DNA of 59,110 bases from CALMFT01 sp964563595 (GTDB lineage Bacteria; Patescibacteriota; Gracilibacteria; Absconditabacterales; Absconditicoccaceae), in contig CAZLWR010000004.1 in the NCBI GenBank assembly GCA_964563595.1, positions 1 to 59,110 of the forward strand, read 5' to 3'. Under the pieces are notes generated by a model that saw only the letters and a program-made list of their open reading frames with translations, had not been told where the DNA came from and made no database searches. Shown here in pieces: positions 19,333-30,058 of the stretch. The position numbers and the translations under genes were made by a program. Numbering within the stretch: the first letter of the stretch is position 1; each line of letters begins with the position of its first letter.

Positions 19333-20316
19333 ATGAAAAACATTTTGGTAACAGGAGGTGCGGGCTATATTGGAAGTCATGCAGTAAAAGAACTTATCAA
19401 ACAATGATATAATCCGATTATTTTTGATAGTTTGGAAAATGGATTTAAAGATGCTATTGGGGCTGCGACACTCTATCAAGGTGATTTGAGAAATCCTGAG
19501 GATCTCGCTAAAGTATTTACCAGCGAAACCATAGAGGCCGTGATTCATTTTGCAGCTTATGCATCCGTACCAGACAGCGTTGATCAACCAGATAAATATT
19601 ATCATAACAATATAGTCTGATGACTCAATTTGCTCAATGCCATGAAAGAGTATGGGGTCAAGAAAATTATCTTTTCTTCTTCTGCTTCAGTGTACGGCGA
19701 ACCACAAAGCGAAGTAATCAGAGAAGATCATCCCAAAAATCCTACCAATCCTTATGGGCATACCAAACTTCTTTTTGAACAAATCTTACATTGGTATCAT
19801 ATAGCTTACGGCATCAATTCTATTTCATATAGGTATTTTTGTGCAGCAGGTGCCTCACACGATGGTAGTATCTGAGAAAGACATCAACCAGAAACGCATG
19901 TTATACCTTGTGCTATTCTTACTGCCCTAGGCATCAGAGAATCATTTTCTATCTACGGAGATGACTTCCCAACTCCAGACGGTACGGGTATAAGAGATTT
20001 TATCCACGTGGAAGATTTAGCAACAGCACATGTGATGTGATTAGATAAATTGTCTGAACCACTTTGTGAACAGTTCAATCTCGGTATAGGAAAAGGATTT
20101 TCTGTAAAAGAAATTATAGATTCAGTCAAAAGAATCTCAGGAGTTGAATTCCCCGTACAAATCGTTGCGAGAAGAAAAGGTGACCCTAGTAGACTTATTG
20201 CCGATCCAAGCAAAGTGATGAACTTTTTGTGACGAAAACCAAACTATACAGAAATAGACGACATCGTAGGCACTGCTTTCAGGTTCTTCAAAGCATTTCA
20301 TCAACCCGAAGCTTAG
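19333..20316 (+). CDS. galE: UDP-glucose 4-epimerase-like SDR (327 aa)
   Basis: Extended SDR: NAD-binding TGGAGYIGSH at residues 7-16, DSLENG, GDLRNPEDL, HFAAYASVPDSV, catalytic Ser/Tyr/Lys in SSSASVYG and NPYGHTK, then YFCAAGASHDG and GTGIRDFIHVEDLA. All point to GalE, which interconverts UDP-Glc/UDP-Gal or the N-acetyl forms; the HAAYASV segment is the usual GalE HfAa..aV. Residue 25 (KQGYNP) and many others are TGA. Seven or more UGA codons. Length is normal (about 330 aa). TAG at 20314. Confidence 0.88.
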
Positions 20317-20351
20317 ATCATAAAACATTTCCTTTAGTCTCCAGAAACATC

Positions 20352-21083
20352 ATGCACATAAAACAAGCATTTATTTTAGCAGCCTGATACGGAACGAGAT
20401 TAAGACCTCTCACGCTAGATACTCCAAAACCTCTCATACCGGTAGGATGAAAACCACTTTTGGAATACCATCTGAGTCTTTTAGAGAAACATTGAATTGA
20501 AGAGATTTTTATCAACTCATTTTATTTAAGTGAACAAATCGAGAATTATATTCAAGCTCAAACCCACAAAGTAAAAATTATTCTATCACGTGAGGAGTGA
20601 GAAATATTGGGAACTGCCTGAGGAGTCATGAAACAAATCGATAAGTTGGATGATTATTTTTTGGTAATATATGGAGATAATCTGACCGACATCAATTACA
20701 GCTTATTTTTTCAGAGTATTATTGATAAAGACCGAGATGCAGCAATAGTTTTGTATCACGAAGAAAATATAACTCAAAAAGGCATGGCGATAGTAGATGA
20801 AACATGATACATAAGCTGATTTATCGAAAAACCAAAACCTGAACAAGTGGTTTCGGATCTCGCAAATGGTGGGATATATATTATCAAAAAAGACATTTTC
20901 AAAAAGTATGTGCCTGCTACTGGTTTCAGTGATTTCTGATTTGATTTTTTTCCAAAACTTATTGCGGATGGATGAAAAGCCTTAGGCTATATAACTGATA
21001 GTACACTTTTGGATATCGGCAGCTTCGAAAATCTTGAAAAGGCAAACAATCTCTTCAAGTCCAAAACTATCTCTTTGTACTAA
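20352..21083 (+). CDS. hddC: Sugar-1-phosphate nucleotidyltransferase, HddC-like (243 aa)
   Basis: The N-terminus AFILAAGYGTRLRPLTLDTPKPLIPVGGKP-type motif (pyrophosphorylase signature G.GtRl.p.T...pKpl..v...P) holds two TGA-encoded glycines. Later there is GTAGGV, the metal-binding VIYGDNLTDI, GFIEKPK, NGGIYIIKKDI and LLDIGSFENLEKA. The compact size (about 240 aa) matches HddC, the D-glycero-alpha-D-manno-heptose-1-phosphate guanylyltransferase, and related mannose-1-phosphate enzymes. With hddA, gmhA and gmhB following across one inverted gene, HddC is the likeliest identity; substrate and nucleotide are inferred. TAA at 21081. Confidence 0.75.
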
Positions 21084-21098
21084 GTGCAGTGCCTATAA

Positions 21099-21716
21099 TT
21101 ATCTATTCAAATAATATTGTTCTACAAATTCTTTGATGAGAGGATATGCTTTTTTTGGATCAGTGTTATCTACTTCAATAGTATGATCTGCGGACAACTT
21201 AGGTAACCATCAAGTCCCTATTCTTTCAATCGCCGTATCCACACCAAGTATTATATTTGCTGGACTAATTTCTTCTGGATTTGCATTTGCGAGTCTGGTT
21301 CTTAGCCTATCCTCTAAAACCTTCGGATCACAACCAACCAAGACTTGTAATATTTGCAAAGGACCTGTACCTCCTCGAAGATCTTTCCACTCCTCCAAAT
21401 GTTTATCGAATTGAGCACCAAAGTTTCAATCAACTATAAAAGGGACACCTGCTTTAGAAAGCACTCTACCGGATTCCGCAAGAGCTGCATAGCTAAAACC
21501 TGCATGATATCTTCTTCCGATATCCATTCATTCTGGAGAAGCATCGTAAGGAGTATGATCAAAAAAGGCATCTTTAAATCAATCCTTAGCGAACAATGGG
21601 ATTGAACGGAATACTCATTCAAATTCTTGTGAGAGATTTCTAATAAGTGTGGTTTTTCATGTTGCAGGTTGTCATTGAAATAGAAGAATAGCATTGTTGT
21701 AAAGTAGCGAGCCCAT
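21099..21716 (-). CDS. P-loop kinase, AAA_33 / zeta-like (205 aa)
   Basis: The N-terminus AILLFQGQPATGKTTLIRNL is a Walker A motif with TGA for two glycines. It is followed by RYHAGFSYAALAESGRVLSKAGVPFIVDGNFG (a second-strand Asp, as in zeta toxin and chloramphenicol kinase-like proteins). Further on, LQVLVGCDPKVLEDRLRTR (lid Arg cluster) and a C-terminal IEVDNTDP appear (compare idt......). It likely phosphorylates a small molecule or nucleotide sugar; substrate unknown. It runs against the operon, convergent with hddC (16 bases between stops) and divergent from hddA. Start ATG 21716. Confidence 0.65.
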
Positions 21717-21877
21717 AGAATAAAAAATATTACATAATAAAATAGTTAGACATAATGTAACCATATTATTAAATATATATTACACAGTGTCAATATGTTA
21801 TGCATATGTAAGAGGATATCAAATTGAGTTCCTTGTAACTTTGTATAATTAAACAAAGAGAACTTATTCATTAGTGA

Positions 21878-22876
21878 ATGATAATAGATATGATTGGTAT
21901 TCGTACTCCCTTGAGAGTTAGTTTTGTGTGATGAGGGAGCGATCTAGCTTCGTTTTATCGCAATCATGGTGGAGGAGCGGTTGTCAGTACTTCTATAAAT
22001 AAGTCCGTCTATATCTATATCAACAAAAAGTTCGATGGTAAAGTGAGGTTAAGTTATTCTAAAACAGAAATAGTAGATCATCCAAGCCAATTACAACATG
22101 GACTCGCTAAAGAAATATTAGAATACATGGAGATTGACCATGGGATAGAGATTGTATCCATAGCAGATATTCCTTCTGAATGATCATGATTGGGCTCGTC
22201 TTCATCTTATACGACTGCAATGCTTCATGGTCTCCATACTTATAAAGATCACTTTGTTTCAAAAGAAACACTGGCAAAAGAGGCGTGCATAATAGAGATT
22301 GATAAATGCAAGGAACCTATTGGCAAACAGGATCAATACGCAGCAGCCTATGGAGGACTTAATCTAATTGAATTTCATGAAGACGACAGAGTGAGTGTGC
22401 ATAAAATTATTTGTCAGAAAGAAACAAAGAAAAGACTCGAAGAAAATTGTTTGATGATGTATACCGGAATAACCAGAAGTGCCTCAGGCATCCTACAAGC
22501 TCAAAATACTAACATGCTCTCGCAAACGGATAAAACTGCTATTATGAAGAAGATGGTTGGATTAGCTTATGATCTCAAAAAAGAACTAGAGAATAATAAT
22601 CTGAATTCTTTTGGAGAAATATTGCATGAAAACTGGATACTAAAGACACAAATGGCGGGATGAATCACAAATCCCATGATTGATGAACGATATAACACAG
22701 CGAGAAGATCTGGTGCTATTGGAGGAAAAATACTAGGAGCAGGAGGCTGAGGATTCTTATTACTCTATGCCCCAAAGGAAAAACATCCAGATATTATAGA
22801 ATCACTTCCGGAACTAAGACATGTACCTTTCGCATTTGATAATGAGGGAAGTACCGTTACTTTTTATAGCCAATAA
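21878..22876 (+). CDS. hddA: D-glycero-alpha-D-manno-heptose-7-phosphate kinase (332 aa)
   Basis: A GHMP kinase of HddA type: N-terminal RTPLRVSFVGGGSDLASFY (family rtPlRisf.GGGtDlp.Fy) and the ATP loop SEGSGLGSSSSYTTAML (P..sGLGsSsa), with TGA at three motif glycines. Also EIDKCKEPIGKQDQYAAAYGGLN and a C-terminal GAIGGKILGAGGGGFLLLY. It converts heptose-7-phosphate to the 1,7-bisphosphate (alpha anomer) on the way to GDP-heptose. A TATAAT at 21844-21849 is a possible -10 box. Start at 21878; ATG at 21890 is also possible. TAA at 22874. Confidence 0.85.
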
Positions 22877-22909
22877 AGTTAAAAAGAAACAATTATCAGC
22901 TTATTTATT

Positions 22910-23623
22910 ATGTCTATCGTTATTATGCAAACACTTTTGGATGAACAGCGTATTATTGAGCATACGAAATCATACTACCAACGTCTCGCCAAAGCGATAG
23001 AGACCTTACCAGTAGCTGATGTCACAAAAGCAAATCAAATAATTATTGAAGCCTATAGGGATAGAAAAAGGATATTTGTAATAGGAAATGGAGGAAGTCA
23101 TGCTACTGCATCACACTTTGTTGCAGATCTACTCAAAACAGTATTCGGGAAAGATCCGCTTCCTGGCATAACACAACATCCTTTCGATATAGAATGCTTA
23201 TCCGACAACGTACCGACTCTTACTGCTACTGCAAATGATTTACCGGATGGGTATGATCACATCTTTTCGCTCCCCTTACAAGCAAAAGCATCAGCTAACG
23301 ATCTACTATTAGTAATTACTGGAAGCGGCAATTCTAAAAATATTATAAAGGCACTCGAAGTAGCAAAAGCAAAGTGAGTAAAAACACTTGGATTTTTAGG
23401 GTTCACCGGAGGCAAAGCAAAAGAATTATGCGACCATAGCGTAGTTATTAGCTCTGATGATTATGGAGTGATAGAAGATATGCATTCTAGCTTGATGCAC
23501 AATATCACGAATCATATAAAAATAGAACTTGCAGATAATACGTTTCGAACATCACTAAAAGCCCACGATCTCAACCCACAAAGTCTACTAAGTGGCATTA
23601 AAAATCAGACTCAGGAGCAATAA
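22910..23623 (+). CDS. SIS-domain isomerase, GmhA-like copy 1 (237 aa)
   Basis: Sugar isomerase (SIS) domain: IFVIGNGGSHATASHFVADLLK at about residues 58-80, TATANDLPDGYDHIFS, then LLLVITGSGNSKNIIKALEVAK (the phosphate-binding S-G-S loop) and a C-terminal EDMHSSLMHNITNHI. The pattern is that of phosphoheptose isomerase (sedoheptulose-7-P to heptose-7-P), but it is longer and more divergent than the second copy at 25191. Gene order after hddA supports a heptose role; another phosphosugar is possible. Stop TAA at 23621. Confidence 0.75.
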
Positions 23624-23648
23624 ATTACTTTTAATCTCTTAAAAACCT

Positions 23649-24164
23649 ATGACAGGCACAGTGAAATATCTTTTTTTAGACAGAGACGGAGTGCTCAATA
23701 AAAAAGCACCTGAAGGCGAATATATAAGATCTGTTAGTGAATTTGTCTGGATACCGGCGGCTCTTCAACTTCTAGAATATTGCTTCAAACATAAGATAAA
23801 AACCTATGTCGTGACCAACCAACAGTGAGTAGCAAGAGAAATTATGTCTTTGAAGGACGTGAACAATATACATGAGCATATGCAGAATGAACTTAAAGCT
23901 TTTGGAGGAAAAATTGACTGATTTTATGTTTGTCCTCACTTTCATGCTTCCTGATGTTTATGCAGAAAACCTAAACCAGGCATGATATTGCAAGCTATAG
24001 AGGATCATCCAGAGATCAACAAAGACGAATCTTTATTAATCGGAGATTCCGACACCGACATTCAGGCCGCTGGACGTGCAGGAATACCATCTTACAAGAT
24101 CAAGTCAGATCAAATTGGAGATCACTTGGATGTTATCCTATCTCTTTTAAAGACTAGTACATAA
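23649..24164 (+). CDS. gmhB: D,D-heptose 1,7-bisphosphate phosphatase (171 aa)
   Basis: HAD-family histidinol-phosphatase-like GmhB: FLDRDGVLNKK (catalytic DxDG.LN), WIPAALQLL, VTNQQGVAR (motif II, the Gly as TGA), the zinc site CPHFHASGCLCRKPKPG with its Cys/His cluster, and IGDSDTDIQAAGRAGI (motif IV). It removes the 7-phosphate from heptose-1,7-bisphosphate before nucleotide transfer. Length and all motifs match. ATG 23649, TAA 24162. Confidence 0.9.
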
Positions 24165-24221
24165 TAAACCAAACAAATTATTCAGATTATCATTTATTAT
24201 ACTCTTTAAGCATTTGAGAAC

Positions 24222-25160
24222 ATGAACTCTATGAAACCAATAGTTGTACTATGAGACGTAATGTTGGATGTATTCTACCATGGTCAAGTTGCAAAACTTA
24301 ATCCGGAATCCTCCGCTCCCCTATTGAGCGTGAAAAGTGCAAAAAGCATAGAACACAAAATTGGTGGTGCAGGAAACGTTGCAAACAACATTGCAGCACT
24401 TGGCACGAAAACAATTCTTATAGGATGAGTAGGAAAAGATCTCTATGGAAACGAGATTAGAAATCTACTCAAACGTTCTTGAATAGGATTTGTAGGAGTA
24501 AAAATCCCGCATACTACAACCAAATCCAGATGAATTGATCATCGTGTCAGCTACCAACAAATATTCAGATTTGATATTGAAGATAAAATAAGTCTTTCTG
24601 ACAAGCACAGAATGGAAATTATCAATGCCATAACGGATAGTAAATGTGAATATCTTGTTGTTTCAGATTATGAAAAGTGAATGATTGATAAAGAACTTAT
24701 GGAGTTGGTTATCAAAGTAACCAAAGAACATGGTATCAAAGTAATCGTGGACGCCAAGCCAAACAATTTAGAGCTTTTTAAAAATTGCTTCCTGATCAAA
24801 CCAAATTTCATGGAGTTCAAAACCATGATGGGAATAGACATTGCTAACGAAGATAAACCCATAGAGCAACATGGAAAAGCCTTTGTGAAAGAAATGCACA
24901 GTAATTTACTCGTAACAAGATGAGAGAAAGGTGCTACCTATATTACCAAAGCAGGTAAATGTTACCATCTCAAGACCGAAGCACAACAGGTCTTTGATGT
25001 AACCGGAGCCGGAGATACCTTTATCGCAGTATTGGCCTATGGATTGAATCAGGGTATGGATATTATTGATGCCATTAAATTAGGAAATAAGGCAGCAGGA
25101 GTCGTAGTAGGTAAGCCAGGAACCGCAGTAATCACCAAAGCGGAATTATGAATAGATTAA
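24222..25160 (+). CDS. Heptose-7-phosphate kinase, HldE domain I / RfaE type (312 aa)
   Basis: PfkB-family kinase: VLGDVMLDVFYHG, ESSAPLLSVK, KIGGAGNVANNIAALG (GGa.NvA), TKSRGIDHRVSYQQIFRFDIED, VVSDYEKGMI and the C-terminal DVTGAGDTFIAVLAYG (anion hole DTxGAGD). This equals the N-terminal half of HldE, which makes heptose-1,7-bisphosphate (beta anomer) for ADP-heptose. The adenylyltransferase half is missing and no separate copy is seen here. Presence beside HddA means kinases of both heptose branches occur in one cluster. Start 24222 (a second ATG at 24231); TAA at 25158. Confidence 0.82.
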
Positions 25161-25190
25161 AACATATTATTTGAATTATTGTCTGAGCAC

Positions 25191-25790
25191 ATGAGAAACA
25201 TAAAACCACTAAGCAATTTCTTCCAGGAAGCGATCAATACACAAACTTTGTTTATGGAAAATCGTAATAACCTGAATCTCTTACAAGATTCTATCGACGC
25301 AATTACGCAGTGTCTCCAAAACGGAGGAACGGTCTTTGCCTGTGGAAATGGAGGAAGTCATGCAGATGCAAATCACTTTATTGCGGAACTTACTGGTAGA
25401 TACGAAGCAGAGAGGAAACCATTAGCGGGATACGTATTATGATCCAATCCTTCCCATATGTCAGCAGTGGCAAATGATTATGGCTACAACGAAGTATTTG
25501 CAAGAGAACTACAAGCACTGGGCAAAAAAGGCGACATACTCGTAGCTATCTCTACCAGTGGTAATTCCAAAAATGTTATCAAGGCAGTTGAACTTGCAAA
25601 AACACTGGGCATGAAAACCATAGGACGACTGGGCGGCAATGGAGGAGAATTGGCAAGGTCGGTAGATATACCAATTGTTGTACAAGCAGGTCCATTGATC
25701 GTGTCCTGAAAACAAACATTTCAAATACAAAATCTGCATAGCACTCTTATCCATGCGACCTGTAAATCAGTAGAGCAAGCTCTCGGATAG
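25191..25790 (+). CDS. gmhA: Phosphoheptose isomerase GmhA, copy 2 (199 aa)
   Basis: A close fit to GmhA: VFACGNGGSHADANHFIAEL, GRYEAERKPLAGYVL, SHMSAVANDYGYNEVFARELQALGKKGDILVAISTSGNSKNVIKAVELAKTLGM-type SIS core, GGNGGELARSVDI, and the active-site QIQNLHSTLIH near the C-terminus (compare .iQE.H....H). It isomerises sedoheptulose-7-phosphate to D-glycero-D-manno-heptose-7-phosphate. I chose ATG 25191; a TTG at 25179 also opens the frame. TAG at 25788. Length is normal for GmhA. Confidence 0.87.
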
Positions 25791-25822
25791 GACCCATATA
25801 TTTCTTTTAATCTCTCATTTGT

Positions 25823-26977
25823 ATGAGTATGAAAAAAGCACTTATAACCTGAATAACCTGACAAGATGGTGCATACCTAACGGAACTGCTCTTGTCAAAG
25901 TGATATGAAGTTCATGGTATCAAAAGAAGATCGTCCTCTCTTAACACTGCCAGAATAGATCATCTTTTCCAGGATGTTCACACCAAAGGGGCAAAACTTA
26001 AGTTACATTACTGAGATATGACCGATAGCAGCAATTTAATGCAACTTATTGCTCAGATTCAACCGGATGAAGTATACAATCTAGCTGCCCAAAGTCATGT
26101 TAAAGTCAGTTTTGATGCACCCGAATATACTGCCAACACTGATGCACTGGGCACACTCAGACTCTTGGAGGGCATCAGAAGCAGTGGTCTAGCGGAAACA
26201 ACTAAATTCTATCAGGCCTCTACCTCTGAAATGTATGGCGGAATGTGATTTAATATGCCCGATGCGGGTTACAACGAAAACTCACCCTTTTATCCCAGAT
26301 CTCCTTATGGAGTAGCAAAACTATATGGTTACCGGATAACAGTAAACTACCGTGAAAGTTATAATATGTTTGCATGCAATGGTATTCTTTTCAATCACGA
26401 ATCGCCCATTAGATGAGAAACGTTTGTTACTAGAAAAATCACCAGGGCCGTCGCTCAAATCCACTTATGATTATCAAATAAACTCTATATAGGAAATATT
26501 GACGCACAAAGAGATCGGTGACACGCAAAAGACTATGTCTATGGTATGTGGCTTATGCTCCAACAAGACAAACCGCAAGATTATGTATTGGCCACAGGGA
26601 AAACCACTTCCGTAAGAGAGTTTATCAATCTTGCTTTCAAGCAAATAGGTATTGATATTGTACGAAAAGGAGAGGGAATTAATGAAAAATGATATAATAG
26701 CCTGACAGGAGAAGAACTTATAGAGATCGATCCTAGATACTTTAGACCTGCTGAAGTTGAGGTATTGCTTGGTGATTCTACAAAAGCAAAAACAGAATTA
26801 TGATGGGAGAATAAACATTCACTTGAAAAGCTTATTGAAGAAATGGTGGCATCAGACTTACATTTCTTCCAAAAACAAAAAGTACTACAGGAGAACGGAT
26901 TCGAAACAGCTCACTCTATGGAATTTGAGCTACCATCAAACCTGACTAAAATGATGATTTCAAATCCAGCTACATAG
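25823..26977 (+). CDS. gmd: GDP-mannose 4,6-dehydratase (or GDP-heptose homologue) (384 aa)
   Basis: Extended SDR: MKKALITGITGQDGAYLTELLL, in which two motif glycines are TGA, IKRRSSSLNTARID, GDMTDSSNL, NLAAQSHVKVSFD, YQASTSEMYGGM, SPYGVAKLYGY (catalytic Y..K), LFNHESPIRGETFVTRKI and DWGHAKDYV-like RGHAKDYVYGMW. This set is diagnostic for Gmd, which makes GDP-4-keto-6-deoxy-mannose. In clusters with hddA/hddC, as in Campylobacter, a Gmd paralogue (DmhA) acts on GDP-heptose instead; I cannot tell the two apart by eye. A C-terminal extension of about 30 residues is unusual. TAG at 26975. Confidence 0.88.
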
Positions 26978-26998
26978 TGATCCATTTGATTAACTCAT

Positions 26999-27478
26999 AT
27001 GACCATGTTTATAGACGATGAAACATACGCAAATATACTTCACAATGTCGTAATACCCACTGTGGATCTGATTATAATAAATAAACAAGGCAATGTTTTA
27101 TTGGGATTGAGAAACAACGATCCTCTCAAGGGAGTATATTATATACCCTGAGGAAGAATACACAAATGAGAAACGATGGTTCAAGCAGCAAAAAGAAAAG
27201 CAAAAGAAGAATTGGGACTCGATATCAATGCTGATAAACTACAGTCTGTGTGAACCTACGATGATATCTTTAGCAACTCTGCATTTGATTGAGTAAGTAC
27301 TCACTGTATACCAAGTACTTTTATCTATCAACTCAATTGAGACGAAGAACAGCAGCTAAAAGTAGCTGATATACAACACAAAGATATACAATTTTTTAAT
27401 TCCAATGACCCCACACTACATCCCTTTTTACAGAAAAGACTGCAAACTATAGACTCTATTTACCACATTTTCCCTTAA
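26999..27478 (+). CDS. gmm: Nudix hydrolase, GDP-mannose mannosyl hydrolase-like (159 aa)
   Basis: The Nudix box follows YYIPGGRIHKGETMVQAAKRKAKEELG, with Gly codons partly TGA; the order G-GRIHKG-E-x7-R-x-A-K-EELG keeps the metal-binding glutamates. In place of the canonical REU the box reads RKAKEE, as in Gmm (which tolerates a changed box). THCIPSTFIYQL and the Gmm-like N-terminus (TVDLIIINKQGNVLLGLRNNDPLKGVYY) support GDP-mannose mannosyl hydrolase, often next to gmd/fcl. Ends TAA at 27476, two bases before the next ATG. Confidence 0.75.
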
Positions 27479-27480
27479 TC

Positions 27481-28716
27481 ATGGCCATAAAACTCATCAA
27501 ATCCTCTTTTATGCATGAAGAACAAACAAAGCAAAAATTGTGTGACTTTATCACCAATGCACAGCAACTCAGTATTTGAACATATTGTAAAAAGTTTGAG
27601 TCTTTGTTCGCACAATGGCAAGGGAGCAAGTATTGTGTTTTTTACAATAGTGGTAGTTCTGCCAATCTAGCTCTCATACAGGCCATGCTCAACCTGGGTC
27701 AGCTGAAAAAGTGAGATAAAGTATGATTTTCTGCATTGACACGAGCAACCAACGTAATGCCATTAATTCAATTAGGTCTTGTGCCAGTACCAGTGGATAT
27801 AGAGCTCGACACACTCAATGTATCAGTTCAGACCTTACAAAAAACAGACGGCATAAAATGCCTCTTTCTTACTAATCTCTTGGGACGATGCGATAACATC
27901 GATGAAATTTCAGATTATTGTCACAATAACAATATTATCCTTCTGGAAGATAACTGTGAATCTATGGGCAGTATATACAAGTGAAAAAAGTTGTGAAATT
28001 ATGGCTTAGCAGGAACATTTTCCACCTATGTGGGACATCATATGTCTACTATAGAGTGAGGTATGGTTTGTACGGACGACAGGGATCTCTACAATATGCT
28101 CATCATGACAAGGGCACATGGACGAGATAGAAATATGAATGCTGAAGATCAAGAAATAATCAGAAAACAATATGGAGTAGATGGTAGCTTTTACTCAAAA
28201 TACACTTTTTATACATTGGGATACAACCTCAGACCAAATGAAATAACCTGATTTATCTGATGTGAACAAGTGCAATATTTGGATGAAATCGTACAAGTAA
28301 GAGAACAAAATGCAAAACACTTCGTACAAGCAATAAATACAAATCAAGACTTCCACGAACTAAAAATAGATCACCTAGAACTATTTTCCAATTTTGCTAT
28401 ACCAGTAGTCTGCAAAAGCTCAGAAGTATTCCAATCTTATAAACAAAAATTTGAAGATGCAGGAGTGGAAATCAGACCCATTGTTGGATGAGATTTAACC
28501 CAACAACCATTCCGAACACAACTCTATGGCCAAAGCAGTGAAAAAACAAATGCCCGCTATGCTCATGAGCAAGGATTTTATTTTTGAAATAGCCCAGAAT
28601 ACACACAGGACGAGATAGGAATACTCCTAGGACTTCTCCAAGCTCAAGATACAAGCTTTATATCTACACCTGACATTATTGCTCGCAGAGAGGCTGTAAC
28701 AAAAGAACAGAACTAG
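27481..28716 (+). CDS. ColD-like PLP sugar 3-dehydratase (DegT family, catalytic His) (411 aa)
   Basis: DegT/DnrJ/EryC1/StrS fold: FYNSGSSANLALIQAML, TNLLGRCDNID, LLEDNCESMGSIYKGKKLGNYG, and STYVGHHMSTIEGGMVCTDD. At the site where aminotransferases have the PLP-binding Lys there is HH, the hallmark of ColD (GDP-4-keto-6-deoxy-D-mannose 3-dehydratase) and RfbH-type enzymes. It should remove the C3 hydroxyl, giving 3,6-dideoxy sugars such as colitose or their heptose analogues. The position after gmd and gmm fits. About 11 TGA Gly codons. TAG at 28714. Confidence 0.75.
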
Positions 28717-28815
28717 CATTATATACTGTACAACATACAAATATACCAAATAATATATTGATAATACATTTTTTATGATTATAGAAATAATATTTTATAA
28801 TTATAGATTTTCCAT

Positions 28816-29985
28816 ATGAAAGATTATAATAAATTGCCTCACATGTATAGGCCAACAAACGAGGAGCGAGAAGGCTACAAGCAACGAAAAATGAATGAGC
28901 TCAGCAGAGACACTGGTCGATTTGATATCGGGGATCATCAAATGATTTGGAATGGAATTGAAAAGGATTTTCTGACATCAGCACTTGCCAGTGCAGATAC
29001 TTATAGCAGATTAATGGATACGGGTATATTTGTGCGAGAACGCTTAAGAGATATACCAGGGTTACACAAAGATGAACTAATAAGAGTACTGGATATCACA
29101 AAACAAAACAGGTCGTTTGTTGATCAGTATTATATCCCAGCGATAGAAGTATATAGACAAAATATGGATCAGCTAGCAGTGGTCACATCCACATTTTACA
29201 AAGACAATGCTGAGGGCCATACGAGATCTCAATTAGCTCTTCAATCTGGTAAAAATGCATCGTGGTGTGGGCTCACATCTGTTGCGATTGACTGAGGATC
29301 TAATGAGCAATTTCTCAGACAAATACAAAGGATACCTGGTATGAACATTATCAACAGCAAAAACTATCCCCAAGCGAACAACATGGGAGCCGAAAGAAGA
29401 GTGGCCTTGCAATATGCCTTAGAGAATTTCCCCAATATACCGTACTTTCTACGAGTCGAGCCAGAAAAAGACGATCTATTGACAGTATATAATCTATGAC
29501 CTATGGTTGAGCATATGTCTGAGCAACAGTACGATGTTATTGTGCCACAAAGGTCAGAAACAAGTAAATTCACACTGCCAATCTTTCAAGCCCGAACAGA
29601 GCGTAGAGCAAACAAAGCTCTTTACAACCTAATGCAGAACCAACAAGTCTCAGATCCCAGACCGAGTGCGGCAGAATCCATGGATTACTTTTTTGGGCCG
29701 AAGCTCATGTCACGCGATGGTGCAAAAGATATGCTCGATTACAATGGCACTTCACGAGATGGGATTGTATTACCTGCTATCGTTTCTTTCAAAAAAGGCA
29801 AAAAGGTATGATCATACGAAGTAGACTACTACTATGATCCAAAACAAAAAGCATTGGAAGAATGAAAGAGCGGCAATGTACAAATAGACGAAACAACCAA
29901 AAAACAATATATGAAAAAAAGAATAGAACAATATCAGTTTATTCTCAATCAAGCGAAAACCCTCTTTCTTGCAATGGAGAAATAA
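28816..29985 (+). CDS. Unknown protein, possible GT-A-type glycosyltransferase (389 aa)
   Basis: The first 125 residues are helical (DYNKLPHMYRPTNEEREGYK, TYSRLMDTGIFVRERLRD). The middle resembles the nucleotide-sugar domain of GT-A enzymes: LQSGKNASWCGLTSVAIDGGSNEQFLRQIQRI, then NNMGAERRVALQYALENFPNIPYFLRVEPEKDDLL (compare ...R..aL..A......y...e.Dk) and DVIVPQRSETSK. Later DYFFGPKLMSRDGAKDML could be the acceptor loop. This resembles mannosylglycerate-synthase-like retaining transferases, but no motif is decisive. It has its own upstream AT-rich gap of about 100 bases. It lies between the dideoxysugar and fucose-synthase genes. TAA at 29983. Confidence 0.45.
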
Positions 29986-30058
29986 TAAGTTATAAATTGC
30001 CTTCTTTCACAAAAGATCTATTCTGCGAAATAGGTTTTTTATTATCTACTTACTCCTT

